Origin: Patiria pectinifera
Taxonomy: Eukaryota > Echinodermata > Asteroidea > Valvatida > Asterinidae
NCBI GenBank assembly: GCA_029964075.1
Contig: CM057149.1
Span: 4,474,465-4,538,464, forward strand
Reading direction: 5' to 3'
Length of the DNA stretch: 64,000 bases
Each line of letters opens with the position of its first letter. The stretch's first letter is position 1. The notes below the pieces were generated by a model. It saw only the letters and a program-made list of their open reading frames with translations. It made no database searches and was not told the origin of the DNA. The position numbers were made by a program, and so were the translations under genes. Shown here in pieces: positions 12,061 through 23,526 of this stretch.

Positions 12061-13222
12061 AACAGATAGGTGTCCTTTATAGTACACCATACGTAGGTGC
12101 ATAGAAAATCGGACCGGTCAACAGCAAATAAAAAGAACACTACATACATGTACATGTACATTCGATATCTGGGGCGCAATATAGCTATGCAGTATTATAT
12201 CAAATCACACTGTTGTTGCTATAGATGGACTAATCAGGGTCTAGGATTCAAAGTTACCTTACTCATTCATCACTACGCTTCTTGAAATTTACTGAGTCTC
12301 ACAGACTTGGCATTGTTTTCCTTCAAGATCAATTTCACCTGGATGTGTGTCCACTGTACTGGGTCCGGGTAGAAAGCATAGAGCTGTTGCGTACCCTAAA
12401 CAGTAATTGAGGGGGCTCGAGGGCTGGAATCCACCCCTCCAAGGTTGTCAATTTGTTTGTTTGATTTGGGGGTATTTTTTTTTTCCAATCGGCTACAGAA
12501 ATTTGAAAACAAACAAATTATTAGCCCCCGCCCCCTCTCCCACACAAAAAAAGCAAAATCCTGGGTGCGCCACTGCTGACAATTTATATTATGAGTCTGG
12601 TTATACCTCATCAGCCCTAAACATGAGAAATTCCAAAACCAAGATTAATTTCAGTACCTTTAGAAACAGAATAGTAAGTTGGGTGGGTGAATTTCTAATG
12701 TAAAGTCTATAAATTGACTAATTTGTAACCTACCAACTGTACAAAAATAGTCATAAAGTTGTAAATTTTAAAGACCCCAATGATTTTTAGTGGATTCTGA
12801 TAGAGGAAGACATGCTTTATCAAGTCAATTTCATTTTGTTGATTTTCGGAATGATACATTATTACATAAATTGGGTCAAAGGTCACGATAACATATTAAA
12901 GGTCACGTGACCTCCTTTTCACAAAATTTAATTTTGACAAAAGAGTTGATTTGAGCATGCAATTCTTATTATTTTAATACCAAATTCGCATATATTCGAT
13001 GAAAATTGAGACGGTTTTGACATGTTTCTACGAAAAGGGTGGTATTTTACTCTAAAAATTTCAATTTTTTTGTGGCTTCTGCCCTGACCACATAGTAGGT
13101 CGGAACGGACTAAAAATTGGAGTGCATTCATTGCTCATAAGGACCTACAAGCACAGCATTTTTTTTATCAAAATCGGAAAACATGAGGTAAAAAAGTGCG
13201 TTGGTCTGACATGGAATGACCC

Positions 13223-13310
13223 AGAGGCAACCATCGATGTCGACATAACTCACCGCGCCAGTGCCGCCACAAAGTTATTTAAAGTGCGGCACAGATTTTT
13301 AATGGGAGTG
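13223..13310 (+). mobile_element. LINE-A segment in inverted orientation
   Basis: Right of F2 the plus strand reads ATIDVDITHRASAATKLFKV, which looks like the RT-thumb segment of LINE proteins (pattern D.+I..RI..A...F..LR.R). The flanking LINE-A halves read on the minus strand. If it is real, this ~85-bp piece was flipped. It would naturally precede the VFNDSHIKTM peptide at the left junction near 8690. This is inference from similarity to remembered LINE proteins. Confidence 0.4.
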
Positions 13311-14130
13311 TGATCAATAGCTGTATCATGTTTGGTGATGGAGTGCCAGGAGGAGCATGATGCAGTACTTCCGTCTTAGTTGGTCAGGCTAATGGTGAGA
13401 CCAAATCGCCTTGCGGCCTCTGCAAACTGGCTGGTAATCTGTTGACGGTCCTCCTCTGAGTGACCCACTAAAGATGCGCAGTCATTTGCACAGAAGAACA
13501 ACTTTCCGTCCGTGCGAAAGTGTATGAGCACACTATTATGTTGTGCACTGAAATGCAGCAGCTAGAACGAAGAGCTGCCGCAAAGAATATAATGAACAGT
13601 GCTGGAGAAAGAACACATCCTTGTTTCACCCCCATCGTTGATGCTGAATGGGTTAGACTATTGTAGACACGACCAACACCTTCACAGAAACTTATTATGA
13701 GGGAAACGCATTTGTGCTTGTATCAAAGCTTGTGACGCAGCTGCCACAGAGATACACGATAAACGGTATCGATGTTAATCATCTGCCTGCGATTCTGAAA
13801 GGAAGTCTTGCAGTACCACGGTAGTAATTCTTTTTCAGCAGAATCCTTGCCAAGATCTTCCCGGCAATGGACCATTATCATGTTGCAGCCATTGATTTTC
13901 CCGATCAAATTAATGTAATCAAAGCGAGGCTGGAAGGAAAAATAGTCTGGTTCCTTTTTGCACAGAAAAATATTATCATTTAATACTGCTATTGGATACA
14001 GGGAACATGACTGAAGTGATGGCAGCATGATAAAGGTCTATCACAAGAAGGGAGATTCCTCTATGTGAATTGTAGTCAGACCCTGGACTCTTCCCCAGGG
14101 AAGTAAATCTGCATCCGTTACAGAGCCTGT
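13311..14130 (-). mobile_element. LINE-A, reverse transcriptase part
   Basis: The minus strand carries decayed RT motifs: a NYRGISLL-like segment (HRGISLLVI) near 14050-14080, then MGVKQGCVLSPALF near 13590-13630, a region with RTDGKLFF and FGLTISL near 13400-13520, and a KTEVLHH-like piece near 13370. Several frame shifts and stops show it is dead. The 5' part with the endonuclease is missing. It belongs with the C-terminal part at 8095-8716. Confidence 0.7.
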
Positions 14131-16140
14131 GGGGCCGGGCTGAATTTATAGAATGCATGCTTGGGCGCCACTGATCGAAAATTGTCGTCTGAGCGTGTTG
14201 CTGCATCCACTGCATTGTTGCATGGATGCCAATGTTGGCAGCGCAAAGTGGGCATTTCGCATGATTTCAGTTTAGTATTTAAATAGTTCAGTTCCAATTC
14301 AATCAAGAGGGGGGCCATTTCGAAGATTTAATTGTTGCTATTGTCTTAATTTGCCTCTTTTTGTTTTCATTTCCTTTGCCTTGTTTTTGTTTTGTGTTTT
14401 GCTTTTCTGGGGGTGGCATTTCCCTCTGTGCCCCATCCCCCCCCCCCCCGACATCCATGCTTATCAACCTCTTATAATGATTCGTTTCGTTTATGCCCTG
14501 AACTGAGAACTCGTGTGATTCTCGTGGAACAAGCGGCATATCTCGACACAAAATAATCGCAATCATGATCATCATGATGCTCATGAGTCACCCACGACGC
14601 GACATCATAAATAAAGGCAGTCAAAACTCCCATAACTTCTTTCACACTAGCGGTTAAAAAGCGTAGTGATCAATCAAACGACATTCCATGACTTTACCTG
14701 TTCATTCAGCCGTTTTTGCCGCGCACTGATTTGATACACTGCGATGATCTGTGACTGATTTCCGCCTGTTGGGAACACTTGACGTCACCATGACGTCATC
14801 ATTTGATTTTGATGATTTTTAAAATATTTATAATTTCATTCTGCATCCAAAATTGCACACTTCCTTTCATCGGATTGACTTTAAGCTTGGTTCAAACCAA
14901 GACCCCAATAACAAAATGTGCACTGAGGATGTCTTTTTTTTTTCGAGATGACGTCATCGTAGGGCATGTGACGTCATGTGACAAAGCTATATTTCAAATC
15001 TCCTAGACAATGCACATGATTTTTGTACACGGCACTTCTGGCATTGAACTTTGTCATACATCATTCGAATTAAGTATATGTCAATATTGTCTGCAAAAGG
15101 ATAAATATAACTTAAACATTTGTTCAATGCGAAAAATCCCTATGTTCTGTTCGAAAAGACATAGCTCTAGTTTTAATTACAATCGTTCAATAATTATAAC
15201 CTTAAAGACTTGATAGAGTACAGACAATATTCACAGAACTGGGGTCAATCATAAAGCGTAAATGCCTTTCATTAGGCACATTTGAGTAATTAATTATACA
15301 GAATTAACCATGAGACGACACTTATATTTTCAATTAATATACTGATTATTCGTACCACATTTTATATTCTTTTTAATCTCATTGCTGTAATGACTACCGG
15401 ATACGCCAGTGTTTTAATTACGATCCTTCAATAATTTGAACTTTAAAGACTAGATATAAGCAAGCTTTACAGAACTATCCTTTATATTAGACGAAAGAGC
15501 CTTTTGCCATATTTAAATAATCGCGAGGTAAAACTCGTCTTTTACAGCTGTTATGGCTGTTTCTGAATTTGTACCACATTTGATGTTACATTTAATCATA
15601 TTGCTGTGTTGACTGCCAGATTCGAAAAACCACAAAAATCATATTTTGACAAGTGGAAACGTGCACCTGACCTATGCAAGACAACTCCTTCGCCGTAGGG
15701 AAGCAATGTTCGTTTCTTCTAAATACTGTTTGAGACGTTGAACAACTTTTACTGTAAATCAAAACTTGACAACTGGCGTTGTTAACAAATTGTGTGTTGA
15801 TGTTGCTGCTCGCAAGCGTGAAGTGAATTAGGAGCAAAAAAAATAGGAAAAAGTTTAAACGAAAAGGCCTAGACGTTAGTGCGAGTAATTTGAGGGCGCA
15901 CTATGCACCGTCCGTCAACTATCGATCACTACCGACTTTGGCCCAGACTAGTTTACAGGCTTGGTTCAACGCACCACAGACGTGGTTCAAAAGCACCATA
16001 TGGTTCAACGTTCACAATATTCACTTAGGCACGCGCAATATTGCCATAGACTCCATATTTCATAGTCATAAATTCACGCACCTGAAAAACCCGGCCTCAG
16101 TTTCGTTCGCAAAGCTGACATAAACGGCCCAGGAGTACGG
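14131..16140. other. intergenic, no gene recognised
   Basis: No supported coding region. It includes a CRE-like palindrome cluster listed separately, and homopolymer C near 14439. Confidence 0.4.
14780..14976. promoter_or_regulatory. cluster of four TGACGTCA palindromes
   Basis: Perfect CRE/ATF-type octamers lie at 14780-14787, 14791-14798, 14949-14956 and 14969-14976, as two pairs ~150 bp apart. CREB/ATF proteins bind this octamer. Whether the cluster acts as an enhancer, or is part of a dispersed repeat, is not shown by the sequence. Confidence 0.4.
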
Positions 16141-16145
16141 TACGT

Positions 16146-16298
16146 GTGACGGTTGGCGACGCTTCGTGGAATACTTTGCTCACAATTTTCATCGCATTTG
16201 CATTGGAAAGTCGCCGTCGTGCTCTTCCAAAAGAATCACTTTCTTCTCGTTTTGATTTTTCTCGGCTGTGCGTGGTGGACCAGCTGCCGGCTGGGGAG
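16146..16298 (+). CDS. possible first exon of an unknown gene
   Basis: An ATG at 16146 opens 51 codons that end exactly at a consensus donor, GGGGAG|GTGAGT (16298/16299). The sequence is less AT-rich than its surroundings, and the peptide starts with MTVGDASW followed by a hydrophobic stretch TLLTIFIAFAL. No downstream exon could be recognised before the LINE at 17.3 kb. The opposite strand is also open. It may be a genuine first exon or chance. Confidence 0.22.
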
Positions 16299-17270
16299 GT
16301 GAGTAGCCAAGCCAAGGACGAAGATCTAGACCCAGTATTAATACCCGTTGGCCTATTAAAAACCCTAACCCCTAAAAGGCTCTTTGGGGTCAAAGACCGA
16401 ATACCACAGAATATTACATGTATTGTGCACACTTGTATTGGAAAGAAATGCATACAACAGGTTATAACTCAGTACTTATTTTGTAGCTTTAGGGGTTATT
16501 ATGATTGTAAATTACATGACGATATAAAACCGGTATAAACTGATTTACGAAATACGGGTCTAGCATACTTTACAAGCAGGCGTGTAAAATGGCTCTCCTT
16601 TAACAAATTGTTATAAAAACCTAGACCAACATGACAAACCTGGGAGCTACAATTCCTTTTTTTTTTTCTCTTTTTTTCTTTCTTTGGTTGTTTAGTACGT
16701 CCGACCAAAGTCAAAACGTGAATATCCTGGAGTTCTAGAGCTCCGCTCTAAAGTTGTTGGCATAAAGCAAAAGAAAGCCATGACAGCCCTGCCTGTAGTA
16801 GGGCCAAGGATCTTTTTCAAACCTCAATTTTTGGCCAAACGCCCTTTGAAATAAAGCAGTTTTAATGTTGTCATTTTGCGTCAGTGTGTATTTCAGATTC
16901 AAATTGTTAAATGTCCAATTTGTGCCAGAAAAGAAAGTCATTTCTATGTCTGCCTCAATCAAAAACGAAACGCAAGGTGGTTGCTACACAAAATACAAAA
17001 CTATGGTGTTACTGCCACACAAAAGAAAGTAAAAAAAAAAGTTTAATAACTTTTTCATTAAAAAAATATTCAATCATGAAAACTGTCAACATGGTGAATT
17101 GTCCCTTTTTATTAAATATTCAGATTACATATTCATGCTGCTGTATTTTTCATAGGAGAGGCCAACATTCAGTTTAACCTTGACAGTGGGAAACTTTGAT
17201 TTGTTGGTGGAAACAGACACACCGGTCCTTTTTTGCATTGATTGCGTCATATTGAGCATGCGCTTTAGCT
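16299..17270. other. no gene recognised
   Basis: AT-rich sequence with short frames on both strands and no domain signal. Confidence 0.4.
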
Positions 17271-17271
17271 T

Positions 17272-19300
17272 AAACATTTATTTATTACATTTCTTTACCC
17301 AGGGTATAACTAAACAGTTTCAAACTGGTTTCCATTGGGCCCTGAAAACACTGTGAATGACTACACACATGTACAAAATACAATAAATTACAAATCAAAT
17401 ATACAGCACAATGAAATAAAATAAAAGCACATGGGATAACTGCATGATTGTAAAGCAACTGTTATCAAAATATTGGAGAACTATTAAAACAAAAACATGT
17501 ACAGTTTGAAACGACATCGCTAACAGACTTTCCTAAATGCCTAAAGGCGGAAGTAAGTGAACACTACGAATTTGGACATTTCTTGTGACATCGGAAAAAT
17601 ATATTTCTATACACTGGCTGATTACGGGAGGGGCGAAAACCCGTGAAAACCCCTTTTGAGAGAACAACTGCAAAATTCCCATCCGGCTCCTTATTATTAT
17701 GGCAGCCAAGTTTGTTTACTCCGTAAGTCAATACAGATTTATATTTGTAAAATGAGTGGAAGCAGTCTCAAACAAAATACTCACATAAATGCAGAAATAT
17801 TATTGACTGAATGTTTTACGTAGTTCAGATTTGAATGAGGTTCAAGACATTCTTTATTCGCAAAAGGAATCTTCAGTGTCATGCCAGTGGTTTGTCTCGT
17901 TTCACGAATTTGAGTAAGTGGAGCAAAAAGATTTGTCAAAACAAAGGAGTAATTTTGTTTATACGTTTGTAACCAAGAATAGCCTTCTTATACTCAAATC
18001 TCTCAGAGAATGACATCCAACTAAGTCCAGCATACATATCGACTGATGGAGTTACGAATGCACACTTCAGGATTATCCCCGTCACTCTTTTCAAACATTT
18101 GCTAAGAATATTGTCATGCGATGTGTACCGTCCTCCAAACAGTACTGCAATAATCTAAAGATGGCTATAACTATCTAACGGAGAGAGTGCAGGCTGCTTT
18201 GGGGAACACAAATCGCGGATTAAATTTAACATACATACTTAGTTTAGAGTAAACGGCTTTCTTCGCGTATTCAACGTGTGGGCCTTAACTTAAATTTTCA
18301 TCAATAACAACCCCCGAACATTTACAAGAGTCCACCTGTTCAAATGGACTGTTAAGTGGCAAGGCCTTGGATATGTTGCCCTCAATATTCACAAACTGAC
18401 TGCGTTCACTAAGATATGACTTGAACAGTTGATCACAGACGTTGACATATTCATCCTTTCAAGTTTAACTAGGAGAGTTGCGTGATTAACAGAGTCAAAT
18501 GCTTTACTTAAATTTATAACCACAGTGCCTGTCATTTTCCCACACTCCATAGCCTGAACACGTTTGTTCGTAAGATAATGTAAGGTTGTTTTAGCTGAGT
18601 GTGAGGGCCTAAACCCTGACTGACAACAAGGAATCAGATTACTTTTATCAAGGTTTGAATAGACTGCAGAGTTTATCCATCTCTCTAGAAACTTAGAGAG
18701 AATCAGCAATTATGTTATAGGCCGATAGTTAGTTGTATTGTATTTGTCTCCACTCTCAAGGGTATTGTTCGCATCTTATTGAAAGGAAAAGATGTTAGTT
18801 TTGTACGGAGACACTATTTTAGTCATTTTCACACTTATTTTATCTGGACCTGTAGCTTTTCTGACCGACATTGATGATTTTTGCTTTTGAACATAGTATT
18901 ATGTAACCTCGGGCAGAAGGCATTTTTCATCAAGTGAATTTATAACAAAAGAGTGGATATTATCGTCCACTTCAAGTTAATATGGAGGGGCATTACTGGC
19001 CATACGTGTGCCGATTGTCGAAAAGTTTCGTTAAATGTATCAGCAATGTTGGTGAGATCATCTAAGAATTCCCCATCTTGGGAAAGAATATTCGTTGGAA
19101 TAATTTTCTGTTTGTTGGGGAAAACCTCTTTTAAGTTGTTTCCCACAGAATCGATGAGTTGCCTTTATTTTCCTCGATGGTTGATTAAAGTGTTTACATT
19201 TCTTGCTGCGGATTTTTTTCGTTAGTCGTGTTTCGCAGACACACTGGCCAAATAAAGTCAACATTCTGTTTCACAAAATTATGGCATTGACGAAATTTGG
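17272..19300 (-). mobile_element. LINE-B, 3'-complete CR1/L2-like retrotransposon remnant
   Basis: Reading from right to left on the minus strand: a linker with EVFPNKQKIIPTNILSQDGE near 19060-19130, RT motifs SGFRPSHSAKTTLHYLTN near 18570-18630 and a LSKAFDSVNHATLL motif near 18470-18520, then a C-terminal region with TPSVDMYAGLSWMSF near 18010-18060. The 3' end near 17275-17300 has the TAATAAATAAA-type tail, after a segment like the conserved CR1/L2 3' UTR ('cagggcccaatggaaacc'). Several stops and shifts break it, and the endonuclease half is absent, so it is 5'-truncated and dead. Confidence 0.75.
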
Positions 19301-19365
19301 CCACATGGCATAAATGTCATGTTTCTTATTTACAGCAAAAGCTTCATTTTCCTCTTATTATTTCA
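19240..19365 (+). repeat. direct repeat pair R1, copy 1
   Basis: About 120 bp starting 'cactggccaaataaagtcaa' recurs in the same orientation at 24720-24845, including 'tttggccacatggcat' and 'tatttacagcaa'. Confidence 0.7.
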
Positions 19366-19412
19366 CTTCGAGACACCCATGTTTTTCTACCTTTCCCAAT
19401 CCTTCGAACTCA

Positions 19413-19640
19413 TCTCGAACTTCCCAAAGTTATTTTCACCCTGTAAAGAATCTCCGTCTTCGAAAACGGTCCAACACTGATTTTGGGAAACCTTTTCACA
19501 CAATAGCCTCAAGCAACACGCTGCTGCACTGATACGACGCTACACGGGTAATATTCAATCGGACCACCAGGGTTGAGACTGCGGCTCTTGTACCCGGGTA
19601 AACATGAGAACATTTCAAATCTACAGCCGACATGTGTACA
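19413..19640 (+). repeat. direct repeat pair R2, copy 1
   Basis: Includes 'ctcgaacttcccaaag', 'cgctacacgggtaatattca' and 'ggctcttgtacccgggtaaa'. It matches 20228-20420 with about 90% identity by eye. No genes lie in it. Confidence 0.7.
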
Positions 19641-20227
19641 TATATTACTTTGCCTATCAGTGTTTAATGGTACCCGGTTCCACTTAATTAGCACACTTAT
19701 TAATCTCAACAGGCTAGACGTTTAGCGTGAACAAGCTAATTGGGTTTAAAATACATTTTGAAGGTAGCTTACTACAGATTTGTCATGCATCTTAGCAGGT
19801 ACATTATATAGTGTGTCGTTTCTTTTTGGATCTTTAAGAAGATGGAGACGGATGCTCGACAAAACAGCTCTCTAGCTCGGTAAAATTAATATATCGATAG
19901 GAAACCTAGGTTTAAACTAGTGTTTAATCTCCCCCTAGTAATCCATCCTTGCCCAGATCCCTTCCCGGTCAACATTAAGCAAAAGCTTATGCCAAAGGTG
20001 CGGGGAAAATGTAAGCATGTGGTGGGGTTGAGGTAAGGTTATATTACAATAGGGGAGGACTTATTGATGGTACTAAAACTGCAGGGGAGGTGGTCAAGAG
20101 TCTCGTACAACTAACCAAGGCAAAGTTTTGCACACGACTAGAGTTTGAACACAAAATCAAGTAACATGAGAGGCGGGAATGGACGGGGATATAGGGTAGG
20201 ACAAGGTACAGGCTGCTTTGGGGATTA

Positions 20228-20420
20228 CTCGAACTTCCCAAAGCTCCTTTCACCCTATAAAGAATCGCCTTTTCACACTATAGCCTGAAGCAACACCGCT
20301 GCTACACTGATACGGCGCTACACGGGTAATATTCAACCGGACCACCAGCGTTGAGACTGCGGCTCTTGTACCCGGGTAAACATGAGAAAATTTCAAATCT
20401 ACAACCGACATGTGTACACA
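20228..20420 (+). repeat. direct repeat pair R2, copy 2
   Basis: Second copy of the block at 19413-19640, about 0.8 kb downstream, with a short internal deletion relative to the first. Confidence 0.7.
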
Positions 20421-20429
20421 TTCAGTATG

Positions 20430-22320
20430 CCTTTCAAGCGTGAAAGGTATACTTTGCCTATAACTGAGATTGACTTCTCAATAATAGAAATATTAATTAA
20501 GTCAAGACCAGTTTTTTTTTTGTTTTGCAAATTGTTAACAATGTCCATAATCTCATATTCATTAACTGGAGTCAGAAAAAAAAGAATTCTGATTAGGCTT
20601 TGGCATATAAGTATGAAGCCCGGGAAGGGACACGGTGGAATTTGTTTTGTTATTTGCTAATTCGTTCCCACGAACTACTAATTCGTTCGCACGAAATTGC
20701 TAATTCGTGCGCACGAATTAGCAATTCGTGCGCACGAATTGCTAACTCGTTTGCACGAATTGCTTTTTCGTTCGCACGAATTGCTATTTCGTTCCCACGA
20801 ATTACTACCGCGTTCCCGGAGGCACAAGTTAGCTATTCGTTCCCACGAATTAGGAAATCGTGCGAACGAACAAGCAATTCGTTGGAACGAATTAACAATT
20901 CGTGCGAACGAAATAGCAATTTGTGCGAACGAAATAGCAATTTTGCGAACAAAATAGCACTTCGTGCACACGAGTTAGCAATTCGTGCGAACAAATGAGT
21001 AATTCGGGGGAACGAGTTAGCAATTCGTGGGAACGAATTAGCAAATTACAAAAACAATTCCACCCTGTCCCTTCCAGGGCTTCATATATAAGCAATAAAG
21101 CTGAGGGGTGGGTGAACTGGTTGGATGATGTTGTCCAAGGTTTGGACCAATGTTGATAAAATAATTATTAAAGTAATTATCAATGTGGTCAGGATTATCA
21201 ATTAATTTGCCATTGAAGCTGATACTATTAATTTTATGAGAAGAACTATTTTTGTTCAGCATAGAATTAATGACTTCCCGTGTTTTGCGGATGTTATTTT
21301 TTTTTCCTTTTTGAACTAAAGAGAATAATATTTTTTTTCTTGGATAAGCGTAAAAGACTGGTTAAAATATTCGTAAAATTGGTGTATTTGTTTTTATGTG
21401 AGATTGTGGGATTTGACAAGTACAGACGATATAATTATTCTCTTTATTGATAGATCTAAGGTGGGAATGAGCGATCCAAGGTGTATTTGAGGTCTTATTA
21501 TTGTCATTGGTATTGTGATTATGTCGAACTAATGGGATATTATGATCATACAAATAATTAAAATTATCCAAAAATATATTACATGTTATATCATGATTAT
21601 TACAACTGAAAACATTAGCCCAGTCAAAAGAGTGCTGGTCGTCAATGAAATTAACAAGGTTCTCACTTGAAAAATTACAAGTATAAGAAAATGTATTATT
21701 ACGACTGTGTGGAGCACTTGTGTTAGGAGACTGTATGAAAAGAAAAATAGGCAAGTGATCAGAAACATTGGAAAGAAAAATACTCGATTTGGGGGGGGGG
21801 GGAATAAAATGTTTGATAAAAAATATCAATTAGAGTAGCAGAGTTATCAGAGATAAATATAGGTTTATCAACTTGAGGCAGGAGAGAGTGAGATATAAAT
21901 AAGTCGACAAAAGATTGGGAGTGAGAATTGGTTTTAATTAAGCAAATCAATGTTAAAATTGCCGGAAATAACGCAAGGCCTGTTATCACAGACTACCCGA
22001 GAACATATCATCTGAAAGGTGGTCATGAACTCATTGTGAACAGCAGGCGGGGTTTTATATTCTTATATATAAAATTATATTTGTAGCTTCAGGTATAACT
22101 ATTTCAACGAACAATGACTCAAGGGAGTCGTCAGAGAAATTCAGGGCTTCCCGGATAGAAAAAAATAATTGTGTACCCAAAAAAGTGGAAACATAGAGAG
22201 CGACTTCACCTCCAGCTTTGGTGCCTTGCTTGTTATTCACAATAAACTCATAAGTAGGCAAAAAAATAGTAATCATGAGGGACAGATTTGAGCCAGGTTT
22301 CAGTGCAATAACAGAAAATG
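20430..22320 (-). mobile_element. LINE-C, endonuclease and linker part of a CR1/L2-like element
   Basis: From right to left on the minus strand: apurinic-endonuclease-like motifs (YEFIVNNKQGTKAGG near 22200-22250 and an ISG.FNIDLLN-like motif near 21950-21990), the SATLID motif near 21830-21850, a linker with NTPWIAHSHLRSINKENNY near 21430-21490, FNNYFINIGPNL near 21130-21160, and beyond the inserted foldback F3 an EIMDIVNNLQNKKKTGLD segment near 20490-20560. Frame changes show it is dead. The RT proper is not present, so the copy is a fragment. F3 (20603-21093) split it. Confidence 0.75.
20603..21093. mobile_element. foldback element F3 with 21-bp palindromic units
   Basis: Inverted arms ('atgaagcccgggaaggga' on the left and its near-complement on the right) enclose about 17 units of 21 bp built around 'aattcgtgcgcacgaatt'. 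Each unit is itself nearly palindromic; 20720-20743 is a perfect 24-bp palindrome. The element interrupts LINE-C. The layout (short arm plus 21-bp array) repeats that of F2, but the unit sequence differs. Open frames through the array are artefacts of the 21-bp period. Confidence 0.85.
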
Positions 22321-22483
22321 TATAATTAATAAAATTCGTACTTCAAAGTGAAATGGGGAATGCCTAAATATAATCCTTCCAGACATTTTGTGCCAGTTAA
22401 AGGAGGAAGACATGTATTACTTCTTTAATTTGCATTATTATAGTATCCCATATTGCCGAAAATTAATATATCACTAGATATCA

Positions 22484-22805
22484 AAGCGATTACATTTACC
22501 ATTGCCGTACTGCATAATGTCATAATCAAGCCATGTACACCTATACATGAACGTCGCTGTAAACTTAAGGATCAAAGGTGAACACATTTGCATTGAAAAG
22601 CTGCAAGGCTGAGAAAATCACAGGTAAACACTTGAAATCGCGTCATTTGATAAGGACTCGTCAGCTTTGTAGACGGATCTTTGCAGCACGCATGGCAGAT
22701 AAGACCAAACAAAAACTCGTACTTCAGTGTGGACTTTGAAGCATCTTGGGAAAACCCAGACGTATTTGTGTAGGCCCACTTTTTATGTATATCAATGCGC
22801 CATTT
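22484..22805 (+). repeat. direct repeat pair R3, copy 1
   Basis: About 320 bp, including 'gtaaacacttgaaatcgcgt' and 'tttgtagacggatctttgca', repeated at 24927-25268 with roughly 85% identity by eye. No gene inside. Confidence 0.75.
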
Positions 22806-23520
22806 TCTTTCACATTTTTTGATGAAATATGGATGATGCATCCTCCCTCTTGTCGTAAAAGTGGTTTTGGGGAAAATTGCAAACTTCCGGGTGTATTAAG
22901 GGTGTACCCCGGTAAATAGGTCAACAATTCGTCCGCCGAGCTTATTAAAAGATGTTGTACATACTCAAGTTTCTCTAAATTAGAGAGTTCTGACAGCCAT
23001 GTAATTAGGTAATTGAAGACATATGGTTTTGAACCTCTAGCTTGGACTTGAGGCTTCCAATTCTGAGCATTTTAGATGCAATTGGGTCCGAAAGTGGCGC
23101 TACCTATAAGCCATGTTGTAGAGGGATCCTTTTATCAAAATGGCTACTTCTTCAGTCTGGGGTGGTCTTTTTTTGGGTGAGAATTTCTCCAAAAAGTCAT
23201 CGATCAAGATGACATGCTGATCATCAATTGTGTGTGCAGCCTGAACAGCTATGAGAGTTCTGAGTATTTTTAAGTTTGAAGTAATGATAGAGAGTTGTCC
23301 CTGGTGTCCATGGGAACGTTTAAACTGGGGTTCACCAGTTAACAATTATAAGCTTACAGGTTGGGTGGTGAACGTGGTTCTTGAAATCTGAAGGCCCGGC
23401 AAAATAGTTTCTGGGGCATTTCTGGCAGCCTGAGGATACATTTCTACCGATAGGCTATCTATGATTGCACTCATAAAAATGCTATGATAGCACTCTTAAT
23501 AATTGACAACAATACCTCAA
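22806..23520. other. no gene recognised
   Basis: Single-copy-looking sequence without coding signal. Confidence 0.35.
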
Positions 23521-23526
23521 TTTAGC

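Larger units (their letters stand above)
9683..13222. mobile_element. foldback element F2: nested 3.5-kb palindrome
   Basis: Outer arms (~9683-10495 and ~12398-13222) are inverted copies with ends gggtcattccatgtcagacc. AGAG flanks both ends (9679-9682 and 13223-13226), compatible with a 4-bp duplication. An inner palindrome (~10675-12093) starts with 'tatggtgtactataaaggac' on each side and consists mostly of 21-bp repeats converging on an AT-rich loop (~11165-11240). The two segments between outer and inner palindromes (10496-10674 and 12094-12397) do not match each other, so the inner palindrome is probably a separate insertion. No transposase is encoded. The architecture resembles foldback elements with satellite-like arms, such as Drosophila FB and sea urchin TU elements; homology to them is not shown. 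Confidence 0.8.

Noticed and set aside
10685-12082. Long frames of heptapeptide repeats (VSKTVVP / HDGFTHR types) on both strands
   Set aside because: They arise from 21-bp tandem units, stay open in several frames at once, and lie in an inverted-repeat element. There is no start context or codon bias.
16097-16453. 118-residue minus-strand ORF opposite the candidate exon
   Set aside because: No domain; probably a shadow of the compositional island. The plus-strand reading at least ends at a consensus donor.
20600-21095. Frames with ARISNSC/RSHELL repeats
   Set aside because: Same artefact: 21-bp palindromic units read as heptapeptides in all frames.
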